Assembly (NCBI RefSeq): GCF_003217155.1
Contig: NZ_QJSU01000001.1
Coordinates: forward strand, 597,214-661,213
Direction of reading: 5' to 3'
Source of the DNA: Psychrobacter fozii
Lineage (GTDB): Bacteria > Pseudomonadota > Gammaproteobacteria > Pseudomonadales > Moraxellaceae
DNA: 64,000 nucleotides
The notes under the pieces were generated by a model. The model was not told where the DNA came from. It saw only the letters and a program-made list of their open reading frames with translations, and searched no databases. Below, one piece after another: positions 12,495-20,046 of the stretch. A program made the position numbers and the translations under genes. Within the stretch, counting starts at the first letter, position 1, and the number at the start of each line of letters is the position of its first letter.

Positions 12495-12538
12495 CCTCCG
12501 TTATTACGAATTTAGTCCATTATTTTGATAGGTGAGTT

Positions 12539-12673
12539 ATGAAACGTACATTCCAACCAAGCGTAATCAAGCGTAAACGTACTCACGGTTTCCGTGCTCG
12601 TATGGCAACTAAAAAAGGCCGTCAGGTCTTAGCTCGTCGCCGCGCTAAAGGACGTCATCGCCTTACTGTATAA
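12539..12673 (+). CDS. rpmH: 50S ribosomal protein L34
   Basis: 44 aa, highly basic, beginning [22 protein letters not shown] and ending GRHRLTV, the standard L34 sequence and length. GGTGAG in front of the ATG is a good ribosome-binding site. First gene of the rightward origin cluster, followed by a terminator-like hairpin before rnpA. Confidence 0.98.
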   Translation: MKRTFQPSVIKRKRTHGFRARMATKKGRQVLARRRAKGRHRLTV

Positions 12674-12773
12674 TCAGTAGATTGCGATAAGCATGGCTAA
12701 TTGTGCTTGTTGTGTCTATATTATGCATAGATTGCGATAGTCAATCATCACAACTGACACTTAGCCATATATT

Positions 12774-12800
12774 AAAAGCGCCCAAATAGGCGCTTTTTTT
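12774..12800 (+). terminator. Terminator/attenuator between rpmH and rnpA
   Basis: Stem AAAAGCGCC / GGCGCTTTT with a 6-nt loop and a run of T. It may reduce read-through into rnpA so that L34 is made in excess. Confidence 0.85.
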
Positions 12801-12859
12801 GTCTCTATATTTTACTATTATTTCCAATCTTGCTATTAGCTCTTATACTAGGTCTTAAT

Positions 12860-13231
12860 ATGCCAAATACTGTTTCAGCTACACCTACCGCCCATTTCAC
12901 TAAAGAGCAGCGACTGCTAACACCAGCGGCTTTTCGTGAGGTGTTTGATGCGCCTGAACGTAAGATTCACCAAAGTCATTTGATGGCCTTTGTACGTACT
13001 AATACTCATGATAAACCGAGAGTTGGTATGGCTATTACAAAGCGCAAAGTACCTACTGCAGTCGCTCGAAATCTAATTAAACGTCAAATACGTGAACAGT
13101 TTCGATCAAAGGCTTTTAAAACAGAAAGTAAAGACATTGTTTTTATTGTTAAGAAATCAATAAAAGATATAGATAAAAAAGAATTAAAAAATCAAATAAG
13201 TAATATTTTTAAAAAAATAGAAATAAAATAA
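12860..13231 (+). CDS. rnpA: Ribonuclease P protein component
   Basis: 123 aa from the ATG at 12860 (AGGTC eight bases upstream). A TTG at 12830 would add a short hydrophobic leader that the family does not have. The RnpA pattern is clear: [18 protein letters not shown], then [25 protein letters not shown], which holds the RNR-type RNA-binding motif. It assists the RNase P RNA in tRNA 5' maturation. The last 30 codons are extremely A-rich (poly-Lys/Ile/Asn). One base separates its stop codon from the yidD ATG. Confidence 0.95.
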   Translation: MPNTVSATPTAHFTKEQRLLTPAAFREVFDAPERKIHQSHLMAFVRTNTHDKPRVGMAITKRKVPTAVARNLIKRQIREQFRSKAFKTESKDIVFIVKKSIKDIDKKELKNQISNIFKKIEIK

Positions 13232-13232
13232 A

Positions 13233-13613
13233 ATGAATTTTTTTATAAAAACTAATAAAGTTATTTTTTATAAATTTTTATTAAATGTAATTATTTTTTA
13301 TCAAAAAATAATTAGCCCAATAATACCTGCTCGTTGTAGATATTATCCAACTTGTTCAAATTACGGTAAACAGGCTTTGATGTGGCACGGTGTCCGAGCT
13401 GGTAGTTGGCTACTGTTAAAACGTATTGGCAGATGTCACCCTCTAGGTGGGCATGGCATTGATTTCGTGCCACTACCTTTAGCTTCTTACCAATATAGTT
13501 ACGTATCTTTTGCTTGCTTACCACATATAAACGTTCAAGGATTGGGTGTTTATCGAGATAGCAAAAGCTATGTTTCACGCCTTAATCATTTAATGACGTT
13601 AGGATCGAAGTGA
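13233..13613 (+). CDS. yidD: Membrane protein insertion efficiency factor YidD
   Basis: 126 aa. An N-terminal amphipathic/hydrophobic segment ([18 protein letters not shown]) is followed by the family core [16 protein letters not shown] and [20 protein letters not shown] with its conserved Cys residues. The first 30 codons are extremely AT-rich, as is the end of rnpA, suggesting translational coupling in a weakly structured mRNA. A C-terminal tail of about 45 residues goes beyond the common core. It acts with YidC at the inner membrane. Confidence 0.92.
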   Translation: MNFFIKTNKVIFYKFLLNVIIFYQKIISPIIPARCRYYPTCSNYGKQALMWHGVRAGSWLLLKRIGRCHPLGGHGIDFVPLPLASYQYSYVSFACLPHINVQGLGVYRDSKSYVSRLNHLMTLGSK

Positions 13614-13646
13614 ATATCGATTGGCTTTGATATAAAGACCAAGGAG

Positions 13647-13666
13647 TTACCCACAAGTTATCCACA
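13647..13666. promoter_or_regulatory. DnaA-box pair between yidD and yidC
   Basis: TTACCCACA (13647-13655, one mismatch) and a perfect TTATCCACA (13658-13666), three bases apart, in the 210-bp gap upstream of yidC. Confidence 0.6.
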
Positions 13667-13823
13667 CTCTTGGTATCATTTAAGGCTGATTTTTAGTAAA
13701 ATAATGCACATTTTATGTAAATGACTCGCAATACTGTTGTTAAACATCAGGACAGCCGTGCTGTAGAGTCATGACACATGCCCTAATTTTTCATTCCCTA
13801 ATTTTTTAATCTAGGAAAGGTTT

Positions 13824-15512
13824 ATGCAAAAGATATTTCGGGTGATGATCATCATTGCGATGCTAATCACCGCTTATCTGCTGATTTTGGCATGGCGAGA
13901 TGATTATGCCGATGCACCAGCGGTAGATGTGCTGCCAGAAACGACCACTTCAGTGGGTGCTGACATTCCATCTTCGACCGGTGCAGCAGGTGATATTCCG
14001 GCACAGACACAACCTGTCGATAGCGACACAGTGACTGCGACCCCTACTCCTGCTAAAGACACAGGTCTAATCACGGTTACGACCGATCGCTATGATATAA
14101 AAATCAATCCAGAAGGCGGCGATATTGTTTATGCTGCTCTTAAGCAATATAACGCGAAGCTCGATAGCGATAAGCCTTTCGTATTGCTAGAAAATAATAG
14201 CAATCGTGTATACGTGGCTCAGTCTGGTTTAATTGGTCAAGATGGTATTGATACGGCAGAAGGTCGTGCCAATTACAGTCATACTGCCAATAATTATGTA
14301 ATGGAAGAAGGGCAGCAAACACTGTCTGTACCGCTAACTTACAAAAAAGATGGCGTGACAATTACCAAGACCTTCACCTTTACTGAAAGTAAGTATCCGA
14401 TTGATATTAGCTATCAAATTCAGAATACCTCTACCAATGCTTGGCAAGGTCAGATGTTTGCGCAGTTAAAGCGTGATGACAGTAAAGACCCTGGTACGTC
14501 TGACAAAGGCGCATTGAGCATGGCTACTTATTTGGGCGGTGCTTGGGGTACTCCTGACGATCCTTATAATAAGCTGAAGTTTGGTGACTTTAGTGATGGC
14601 GAGTTGACGACGACCAGTGATAAAGGTTGGGTTGGCATCGTGCAGCATTACTTTGTGTCTGCATGGACGCCTGAAAACTTTACCGGTAATTTCTTTAGCC
14701 GTGAAACGGGTGATGATTACTTTATTGGTTTTAATAGTCAGCCTATTAATGTAGCACCAAACAAGCAGTTGACGTTGAATGCCACGTTATATGCTGGTCC
14801 AAAAGTACAGTCTGAACTCAAAGAAGTTTCGGTAGGACTCAACAAAACGGTCGATTATGGTCTGTTATGGCCAATATCTAAGATCTTGTTTGCTATCTTG
14901 GATGGTATTCACAAAATCATCGGTAACTGGGGTTGGTCAATTATTCTATTGACGGTTTTAGTTAAAATTGCCTTGATGTGGTTCTCTAACAAGAGCTATT
15001 ACTCAATGGCAAAAATGCGAGCTATCGGACCGAAACTCAAAGCGCTCAAAGAAGAGCATGGCGACGATCGTATGAAGATGTCGCAAGAGATGATGGCCAT
15101 TTATAAAGAAGAGAAAGTCAATCCAATGGCGGGTTGTTTGCCTATTCTGATGCAAATGCCGATCTTCTTGGCGTTATATTGGGTGCTGGTCGAAAGTGTT
15201 GAGCTGCGCCACGCTCCTTGGATCTTATGGATTCAAGATTTGTCATCGATGGATCCATGGTTTATTTTGCCGCTACTAATGGGCGCATCCATGTTTATTC
15301 AGCAACAGCTTAATCCGCAACCAGCTGATCCAATGCAAGCAAAGGTTATGAAGTTCTTACCGATTATCTTTACTGCATTCATGCTGTTCTTCCCAGCGGG
15401 TCTGGTTCTATACTGGACTGTGAACAACTTGTTTAGTATGACTCAGCAATATATCGTCAATAAAAAAGTTGAAGAAGAGCAAAAGCGCCGTACTGTGAAA
15501 GTACTGGACTAA
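13824..15512 (+). CDS. yidC: Membrane protein insertase YidC
   Basis: 562 aa. Structure: N-terminal membrane anchor (about 3-24), a long periplasmic beta-domain (to about 340), then the five-helix insertase core with GWSIILLTVLVKIALMWFSNKSY, NPMAGCLPILMQMPIFLALYWVL and the C-terminal LPIIFTAFMLFFPAGLVLYWTVNN. AGGAAAGG nine bases before the ATG is a strong ribosome-binding site. It inserts and folds inner-membrane proteins alone or with SecYEG. A strong terminator follows. Confidence 0.97.
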   Translation: MQKIFRVMIIIAMLITAYLLILAWRDDYADAPAVDVLPETTTSVGADIPSSTGAAGDIPAQTQPVDSDTVTATPTPAKDTGLITVTTDRYDIKINPEGGDIVYAALKQYNAKLDSDKPFVLLENNSNRVYVAQSGLIGQDGIDTAEGRANYSHTANNYVMEEGQQTLSVPLTYKKDGVTITKTFTFTESKYPIDISYQIQNTSTNAWQGQMFAQLKRDDSKDPGTSDKGALSMATYLGGAWGTPDDPYNKLKFGDFSDGELTTTSDKGWVGIVQHYFVSAWTPENFTGNFFSRETGDDYFIGFNSQPINVAPNKQLTLNATLYAGPKVQSELKEVSVGLNKTVDYGLLWPISKILFAILDGIHKIIGNWGWSIILLTVLVKIALMWFSNKSYYSMAKMRAIGPKLKALKEEHGDDRMKMSQEMMAIYKEEKVNPMAGCLPILMQMPIFLALYWVLVESVELRHAPWILWIQDLSSMDPWFILPLLMGASMFIQQQLNPQPADPMQAKVMKFLPIIFTAFMLFFPAGLVLYWTVNNLFSMTQQYIVNKKVEEEQKRRTVKVLD

Positions 15513-15536
15513 CTAGCTCTAGCTTATGAATTGATA

Positions 15537-15566
15537 GAAAACCATCGCTACGGCGGTGGTTTTTTT
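15537..15566 (+). terminator. Rho-independent terminator after yidC
   Basis: Stem AAACCATCGC / GCGGTGGTTT with loop TACG, followed by a T-run. Confidence 0.88.
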
Positions 15567-15715
15567 ATGCGTGGCACATATCTATCGCCTTTAACTTATT
15601 CTCAATAAAAAATAAAAGAAACGTGCCACATGCTTAAAGTATCACTATGTAAAGTTTGCTTTGTCAGTCTGTGCTGAGGCGTCTATAATGGGGTTTTCAG
15701 TTATTGAGAGTTATA

Positions 15716-17167
15716 GTGGATTCCCTAGAAAACGCGTCAACCTCGCATCACTCATCTGATAAACCTAGCTCGGCTGGATTGGCTACGATTGCAGCCATTG
15801 CAACACCGCTTGGCCGTGGTGGTGTCGGCGTTATACGTTTGTCAGGTGTGCGTGCGTATGATATGGCCTGTGCCTTAACAGGTAAGTCTGCCTTTACGCC
15901 ACGTATGGCCAGTTTTTGCCGATTTTATCAGGCTGATGGCACAGTGATTGATGAAGGTTTGGTGCTGTATTTCAAAGGTCCACATTCATTCACCGGTGAA
16001 GATGTGATTGAGCTGCAAGGGCATGGTGGCATGATTTTGCAAAACCAATTGCTAGCTCGTGTGTTTGAGTTGGGTGCAAAACAAGCCAGTGCAGGGGAGT
16101 TCTCTTATAGAGCTTTTGATAATGACAAATTAGATTTGGTTCAAGCAGAGGCGATTGCTGATGCGATCGATGCGACCAGTGCGGCGGCAGCTAGTAGTGC
16201 TATTCGCTCTCTCAGTGGTGAGTTTTCACAAAAAATTAATCAACTGTTAGAGCAACTTATTCATCTGCGCTTGCACGTTGAAGCGGCTATTGATTTTCCT
16301 GATGAAGAGGACGTAGACTTTTTATCTGATGGTGTGATACAAAATAAGCTTGAGCAAACACAAGAAAAAATACAACAAGTACTGGCAACGGCAAAACAAG
16401 GCCAGCTGCTACGTGATGGTATTCATGTGGTACTAGCAGGTAGACCAAATGCAGGGAAATCAAGCCTACTCAATCGTCTAGCGGGTCAGGAGAGGGCTAT
16501 CGTTACTGACGTAGCAGGGACTACTCGTGATACGCTGCAAGAGACAGTAGTTCTCAATGGGCTCACACTTCATTTAACTGATACGGCAGGTCTACGTGAC
16601 ACAGAAGACACGGTAGAGCGTATTGGTATTGAGCGTGCACGCACGGCCATTACTCAGGCTGATATGCTACTCATGGTCTATGATGTCACCCGTGATCTTG
16701 AGGAAGAAAGTACACCGCTACAGCTTGCAAAGCAATTATTTGGCGAGTTGCCAGAGGCCAAACGTTTATTAATCATTGCTAATAAAAGCGACTTATTTAA
16801 CGACAGTAAGCGCGAGCAAGCTATTTCCACTTCGCAATCTGAAATAGAAAGTCGTGGCTATGAACAAGTGAATGTTTCATGTGAAACAGGCATTGGCATC
16901 GATAATTTGGTCGAAACATTGTGTGCTAAAGTGGGTTTTCATCCACCAGAAAACAGTCTCATTGCTCGTACAAGACATTTAGATGCGCTTAGGCGGACGG
17001 CTGATAATCTGGTCGAAGCGCACGAACAATTAACGGTCTTTCAAGCAGGAGAGTTAGTCGCTGAAAGCTTACATCAAGCACAGCGCAGTCTGGGCGAAAT
17101 TACGGGCGAATTTAGCGCTGATGACTTGTTGGGCAAGATATTTGGTAGCTTCTGTATTGGCAAATAA
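15716..17167 (+). CDS. mnmE: tRNA modification GTPase MnmE (TrmE)
   Basis: About 483 aa from the GTG at 15716, which has GAGAG six bases upstream; an in-frame TTG at 15704 is less likely. N-terminal domain TIAAIATPLGRGGVGVIRLSG, central G domain with G1 GRPNAGKSSLLN, G2/G3 DVAGTTRDT and DTAGLRDTED, G4 NKSD, and the C-terminal FCIGK whose Cys is conserved. With MnmG it makes the cmnm5U34 wobble modification. A parS-like site lies in the coding sequence at 16874. mnmG, rsmG and parAB, often near by in other bacteria, are not in this window. Confidence 0.97.
   Translation: MDSLENASTSHHSSDKPSSAGLATIAAIATPLGRGGVGVIRLSGVRAYDMACALTGKSAFTPRMASFCRFYQADGTVIDEGLVLYFKGPHSFTGEDVIELQGHGGMILQNQLLARVFELGAKQASAGEFSYRAFDNDKLDLVQAEAIADAIDATSAAAASSAIRSLSGEFSQKINQLLEQLIHLRLHVEAAIDFPDEEDVDFLSDGVIQNKLEQTQEKIQQVLATAKQGQLLRDGIHVVLAGRPNAGKSSLLNRLAGQERAIVTDVAGTTRDTLQETVVLNGLTLHLTDTAGLRDTEDTVERIGIERARTAITQADMLLMVYDVTRDLEEESTPLQLAKQLFGELPEAKRLLIIANKSDLFNDSKREQAISTSQSEIESRGYEQVNVSCETGIGIDNLVETLCAKVGFHPPENSLIARTRHLDALRRTADNLVEAHEQLTVFQAGELVAESLHQAQRSLGEITGEFSADDLLGKIFGSFCIGK
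16874..16887. promoter_or_regulatory. parS-like site inside mnmE
   Basis: GTTTCATGTGAAAC within TGTTTCATGTGAAACA, translated in mnmE as VSCET. Confidence 0.75.
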
Positions 17168-17251
17168 TAGAGTATTACTATGATGTACTCATCTAACATG
17201 GGTCTCATAAATAAAGACTTTGACTCTCAATGTTAAAACAAGGAAAATGCG

Positions 17252-17731
17252 ATGCACTGTCCGTATTGTAATGCGTCAGAGACTAAGGTTATTGACTCGC
17301 GTCTTGCTGCGGAAGGTGCGCAAGTTCGCCGCCGCCGCTCATGCAATAGCTGCCAAGAGCGTTTCACTACCTTTGAGATGGTCGAAGTCGTGATGCCAAG
17401 AATTATCAAATCAAGTGGCAAGATTGAGCCTTATGATAATGAAAAATTGCGTCGCTCTATTTTATTGCCTTTGCAAAAGCGTCCTATCACAATTGATGAG
17501 CAAGAGGCGATGATTAGCCGAATTGAGAAACGTGTTAGACAAATGGGTGAGCGTGAGATTAGTAGTAAAGTCTTAGGTGAAATAATCATGAGTGAACTCA
17601 AAACACTAGATGATGTCGCTTATGTGCGCTTTGCTAGTGTCTATCGGGACTTTCAAGATATTGATGCTTTTCATCAAGAAATTGCGAATATCCGCCCAAA
17701 TGAAAAACAATCGAACGAAACTGATAAATAA
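17252..17731 (+). CDS. nrdR: Transcriptional repressor NrdR
   Basis: 159 aa, full length. The zinc ribbon [17 protein letters not shown] plus [16 protein letters not shown] gives the four Cys ligands. It is followed by the ATP-cone domain ([22 protein letters not shown], about 55-150). NrdR senses ATP/dATP and represses ribonucleotide reductase genes. It lies just ahead of ribD in the same direction, an arrangement common in gammaproteobacteria. Confidence 0.97.
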   Translation: MHCPYCNASETKVIDSRLAAEGAQVRRRRSCNSCQERFTTFEMVEVVMPRIIKSSGKIEPYDNEKLRRSILLPLQKRPITIDEQEAMISRIEKRVRQMGEREISSKVLGEIIMSELKTLDDVAYVRFASVYRDFQDIDAFHQEIANIRPNEKQSNETDK

Positions 17732-17811
17732 GTCATAGTTACTCTATTAATCAGGTCTCAAACACTTACTTTCTTATATAGAACCCTCAATTATTGATTA
17801 AGTCTACTGCT

Positions 17812-18867
17812 ATGTCTATTCAAAACCATGCTCAAGATGCACAAGATCGCTACTTTATGATGCTTGCTATTGAGCAGGCAAAGCAAGGTTTGTATACCAC
17901 AAGGCCTAATCCTGCAGTAGGCTGTGTCATTGTCCAAGCAGGAGAAGTAGTCGGGCAAGGATTTCATCCCAAAGCAGGTGAGCCTCACGCAGAAGTATTT
18001 GCGCTCAAAGAAGCAGGTATGAAGGCAGTAGGAGCCACAGCTTATGTAACTTTAGAGCCTTGTAGTCATACAGGGCGTACACCACCTTGCGCATTGGGTC
18101 TTATTAATGCGGGTATAAAGCGTGTTGTAATAGCAGGCCTCGACCCTAATCCACAGGTTGCTGGACGTGGTATAACGTTGTTAGAGCAGGCTAGTATTGA
18201 AGTTATAGTTGGTGTGCTGACAGCGCAAGCAGAAGCCTTAAATCGCGGGTTTTTAAAGGCGATGCGTACTCAAATGCCGTATGTACGACTGAAAATAGCA
18301 ACCAGCCTTGATGGTCGCACAGCGATGGCGTCTGGTGAGTCAAAATGGATTACCTCAGCCGCCGCCCGTGAAGACGTACAGAAACTACGCGCACAAAGTG
18401 GTGCGATTATTACGGGTAGTGAAACGGTTATTGCAGACGATCCACAGCTTAATGTACGTTCTAGCCAATTAGGTGTGCCACCTGAGCAAGTGCCAGCACC
18501 TATCGTAGTGGTGCTCGATAGACGTCAACGGCTAGCGCATAGTCCAGAGTCTAGTCATCAGTTATGTCGTCGTCCAAATACGCTATATTGGCGTGAAGAC
18601 GACTTGACTGCATTACTGAAAAATTTGGTCAGTGAGCATCGGTGTTATGACGTGTTAGTAGAGGCTGGTGCTAGCGTCGCTGGTAGCTTTTTAAGCCAAC
18701 AATTGGTGGATAAATTAATCGTCTATCAAGCACCCTGTTTATTGGGCGCACAGGCCAAACCGATGGTCGAGTTCAGTCCGCTGTCTTTAGCAGAGCAGCT
18801 ACGTTTTAGTGTTAGTAGCCATGAACGGGTAGGCTCTGATCTTAAGTTAACGTTGTTACCTCTATAA
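17812..18867 (+). CDS. ribD: Bifunctional riboflavin biosynthesis deaminase/reductase RibD
   Basis: About 351 aa from the ATG at 17812; a TTG at 17794 is a weaker alternative. The deaminase domain has PHAEVFAL (zinc His and catalytic Glu) and TLEPCSHTGRTPPC (zinc Cys pair). The reductase domain begins VRLKIATSLDGRTAMASGESKWIT and ends with LVEAGASVAGSFL. It catalyses the second and third steps from GTP to riboflavin. Downstream, ribE is separated by an unusual 422-bp box-rich gap. Confidence 0.96.
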   Translation: MSIQNHAQDAQDRYFMMLAIEQAKQGLYTTRPNPAVGCVIVQAGEVVGQGFHPKAGEPHAEVFALKEAGMKAVGATAYVTLEPCSHTGRTPPCALGLINAGIKRVVIAGLDPNPQVAGRGITLLEQASIEVIVGVLTAQAEALNRGFLKAMRTQMPYVRLKIATSLDGRTAMASGESKWITSAAAREDVQKLRAQSGAIITGSETVIADDPQLNVRSSQLGVPPEQVPAPIVVVLDRRQRLAHSPESSHQLCRRPNTLYWREDDLTALLKNLVSEHRCYDVLVEAGASVAGSFLSQQLVDKLIVYQAPCLLGAQAKPMVEFSPLSLAEQLRFSVSSHERVGSDLKLTLLPL

Positions 18868-18946
18868 GCCATTGAGTATAAAGGGTTTATCTATAATTTA
18901 TATCTGGTGTGGGCTAAATGTGGATAAGTAATGTTATATAACTTAG

Positions 18947-18960
18947 GTTTCACATGAAAC
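18947..18960. promoter_or_regulatory. parS-like site in the ribD-ribE gap (first)
   Basis: GTTTCACATGAAAC directly abutting the DnaA box at 18961. Confidence 0.75.
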
Positions 18961-18973
18961 TGTGTATAACTTC

Positions 18974-18987
18974 GTTTCACATGAAAC
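18974..18987. promoter_or_regulatory. parS-like site in the ribD-ribE gap (second)
   Basis: GTTTCACATGAAAC, 13 bp after the first and in the same orientation. Confidence 0.75.
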
Positions 18988-19289
18988 TTATATTATGCGT
19001 CTCCACACAATAATATTAATAAAAGTAATTAAATCAATAACTTAAACTTAATTTATAAGTAGCTTGTTCTATTCTTGAATTTTATTTTCCTGTGGATAAC
19101 TTGTTATTATCGAGGGTTTTTGGCTTACTAAAGGTTGATTTATCATTACTTATCCACAAGTTATCCCATAATGAGCATAGAATTAGCTTAGGTTTCACTA
19201 AAAATTTAGTTTGGACAAACACTACCAAAATACGAATGAATTAAAATATATTGTCGATAACGGCAATATTACAAAGAGATGAGGCCAAT

Positions 19290-19964
19290 ATGTTTACTGG
19301 AATTATAGAGAGTGTGGGAAAAGTAAAATCTATGCAGCCTACGGGCGGTGATATACGTTTGACAATAGAATCTAATGATTTAGATTTCAGTGATGTGAAA
19401 CTGGGAGACTCTATTGCCTCAAATGGCATTTGTCTGACGGTGGTAGAGTTCGGTAGCAATCATTATTCTGTTGACGTTTCACGTGAGACTATCGCTCGTA
19501 CAGCATTAGAGACATTAAAACCCGGTCATATTGTCAATCTAGAAAAAGCCATGCTACCAACAACACGTTTCGGTGGTCACATTGTGGCTGGTCACGTGGA
19601 TGGCGTTGGGGTAGTAAGCAAGATACAACAAGATGCACGCTCTATCTATATTGAAATCGAAATACCACAAGAGCTGGCACATTACACAGCGACTAAAGGC
19701 TCTATTACGATTGATGGCATTAGCCTGACAACCAACCTTGTACGTGACAATATTGTTTCTTTAAATATTATTCCACATACGGCTCAAGTAACCAATATCG
19801 CTAAACATTGGCTGGTTGGAAACAAAGTTAATATCGAAGTGGACATCGTTGCACGCTATTTAGAGCGTTTATTAAATAAGTCGCAAACGGGCGGTATGAA
19901 TGCGCCAAGTCCACAAAGTCAGATTACGGAAGCTTTCTTAGCAGATAATGGCTTTATGAAGTAA
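19290..19964 (+). CDS. ribE: Riboflavin synthase, alpha chain
   Basis: 224 aa from the ATG at 19290 (MFTGIIESVGKV is the family N-terminus; GAGG lies seven bases upstream). Two lumazine-binding repeats are visible, each ending in a GISLT-type motif: NGICLTVVEF in the first and DGISLTTN in the second, with the conserved VSRET and GGHIVAGHVDG. It converts two 6,7-dimethyl-8-ribityllumazine molecules to riboflavin. Confidence 0.96.
   Translation: MFTGIIESVGKVKSMQPTGGDIRLTIESNDLDFSDVKLGDSIASNGICLTVVEFGSNHYSVDVSRETIARTALETLKPGHIVNLEKAMLPTTRFGGHIVAGHVDGVGVVSKIQQDARSIYIEIEIPQELAHYTATKGSITIDGISLTTNLVRDNIVSLNIIPHTAQVTNIAKHWLVGNKVNIEVDIVARYLERLLNKSQTGGMNAPSPQSQITEAFLADNGFMK
19476..19489. promoter_or_regulatory. 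Degenerate parS-like sequence inside ribE
   Basis: GTTTCACGTGAGAC, one mismatch. It encodes the conserved VSRET of riboflavin synthase, so the match may be a by-product of protein conservation. Confidence 0.3.
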
Positions 19965-20046
19965 TCGCTAACCATATAAAAATAAGTATTTGAGCAATTG
20001 AGTAGCTGTCTAATAACATACTACTCAGTTGCAATTAGCGTGATTT

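Larger units (their letters stand above)
18919..19158. promoter_or_regulatory. Second DnaA-box cluster in the ribD-ribE gap
   Basis: Four perfect matches to TTATNCACA/TGTGNATAA in 240 bp: TGTGGATAA at 18919-18927, TGTGTATAA at 18961-18969, TGTGGATAA at 19091-19099 and TTATCCACA at 19150-19158. Two parS-like sites are interleaved. The 422-bp gap (18868-19289) is AT-rich and has no gene. It holds more perfect boxes than the dnaA-rpmH gap. It could be a DnaA-titrating locus, part of a bipartite origin, or a regulatory region of ribE. Confidence 0.7.

Noticed and set aside
18868..19289. FMN riboswitch upstream of ribE
   Set aside because: I could not recognise the conserved FMN-aptamer (RFN) sequence blocks; the gap is dominated by DnaA boxes and parS-like sites instead.
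19476..19489. parS-like sequence in ribE as a functional ParB site
   Set aside because: One mismatch, and the bases encode the conserved VSRET of riboflavin synthase, so protein conservation alone could explain it. Kept only as a weak feature.
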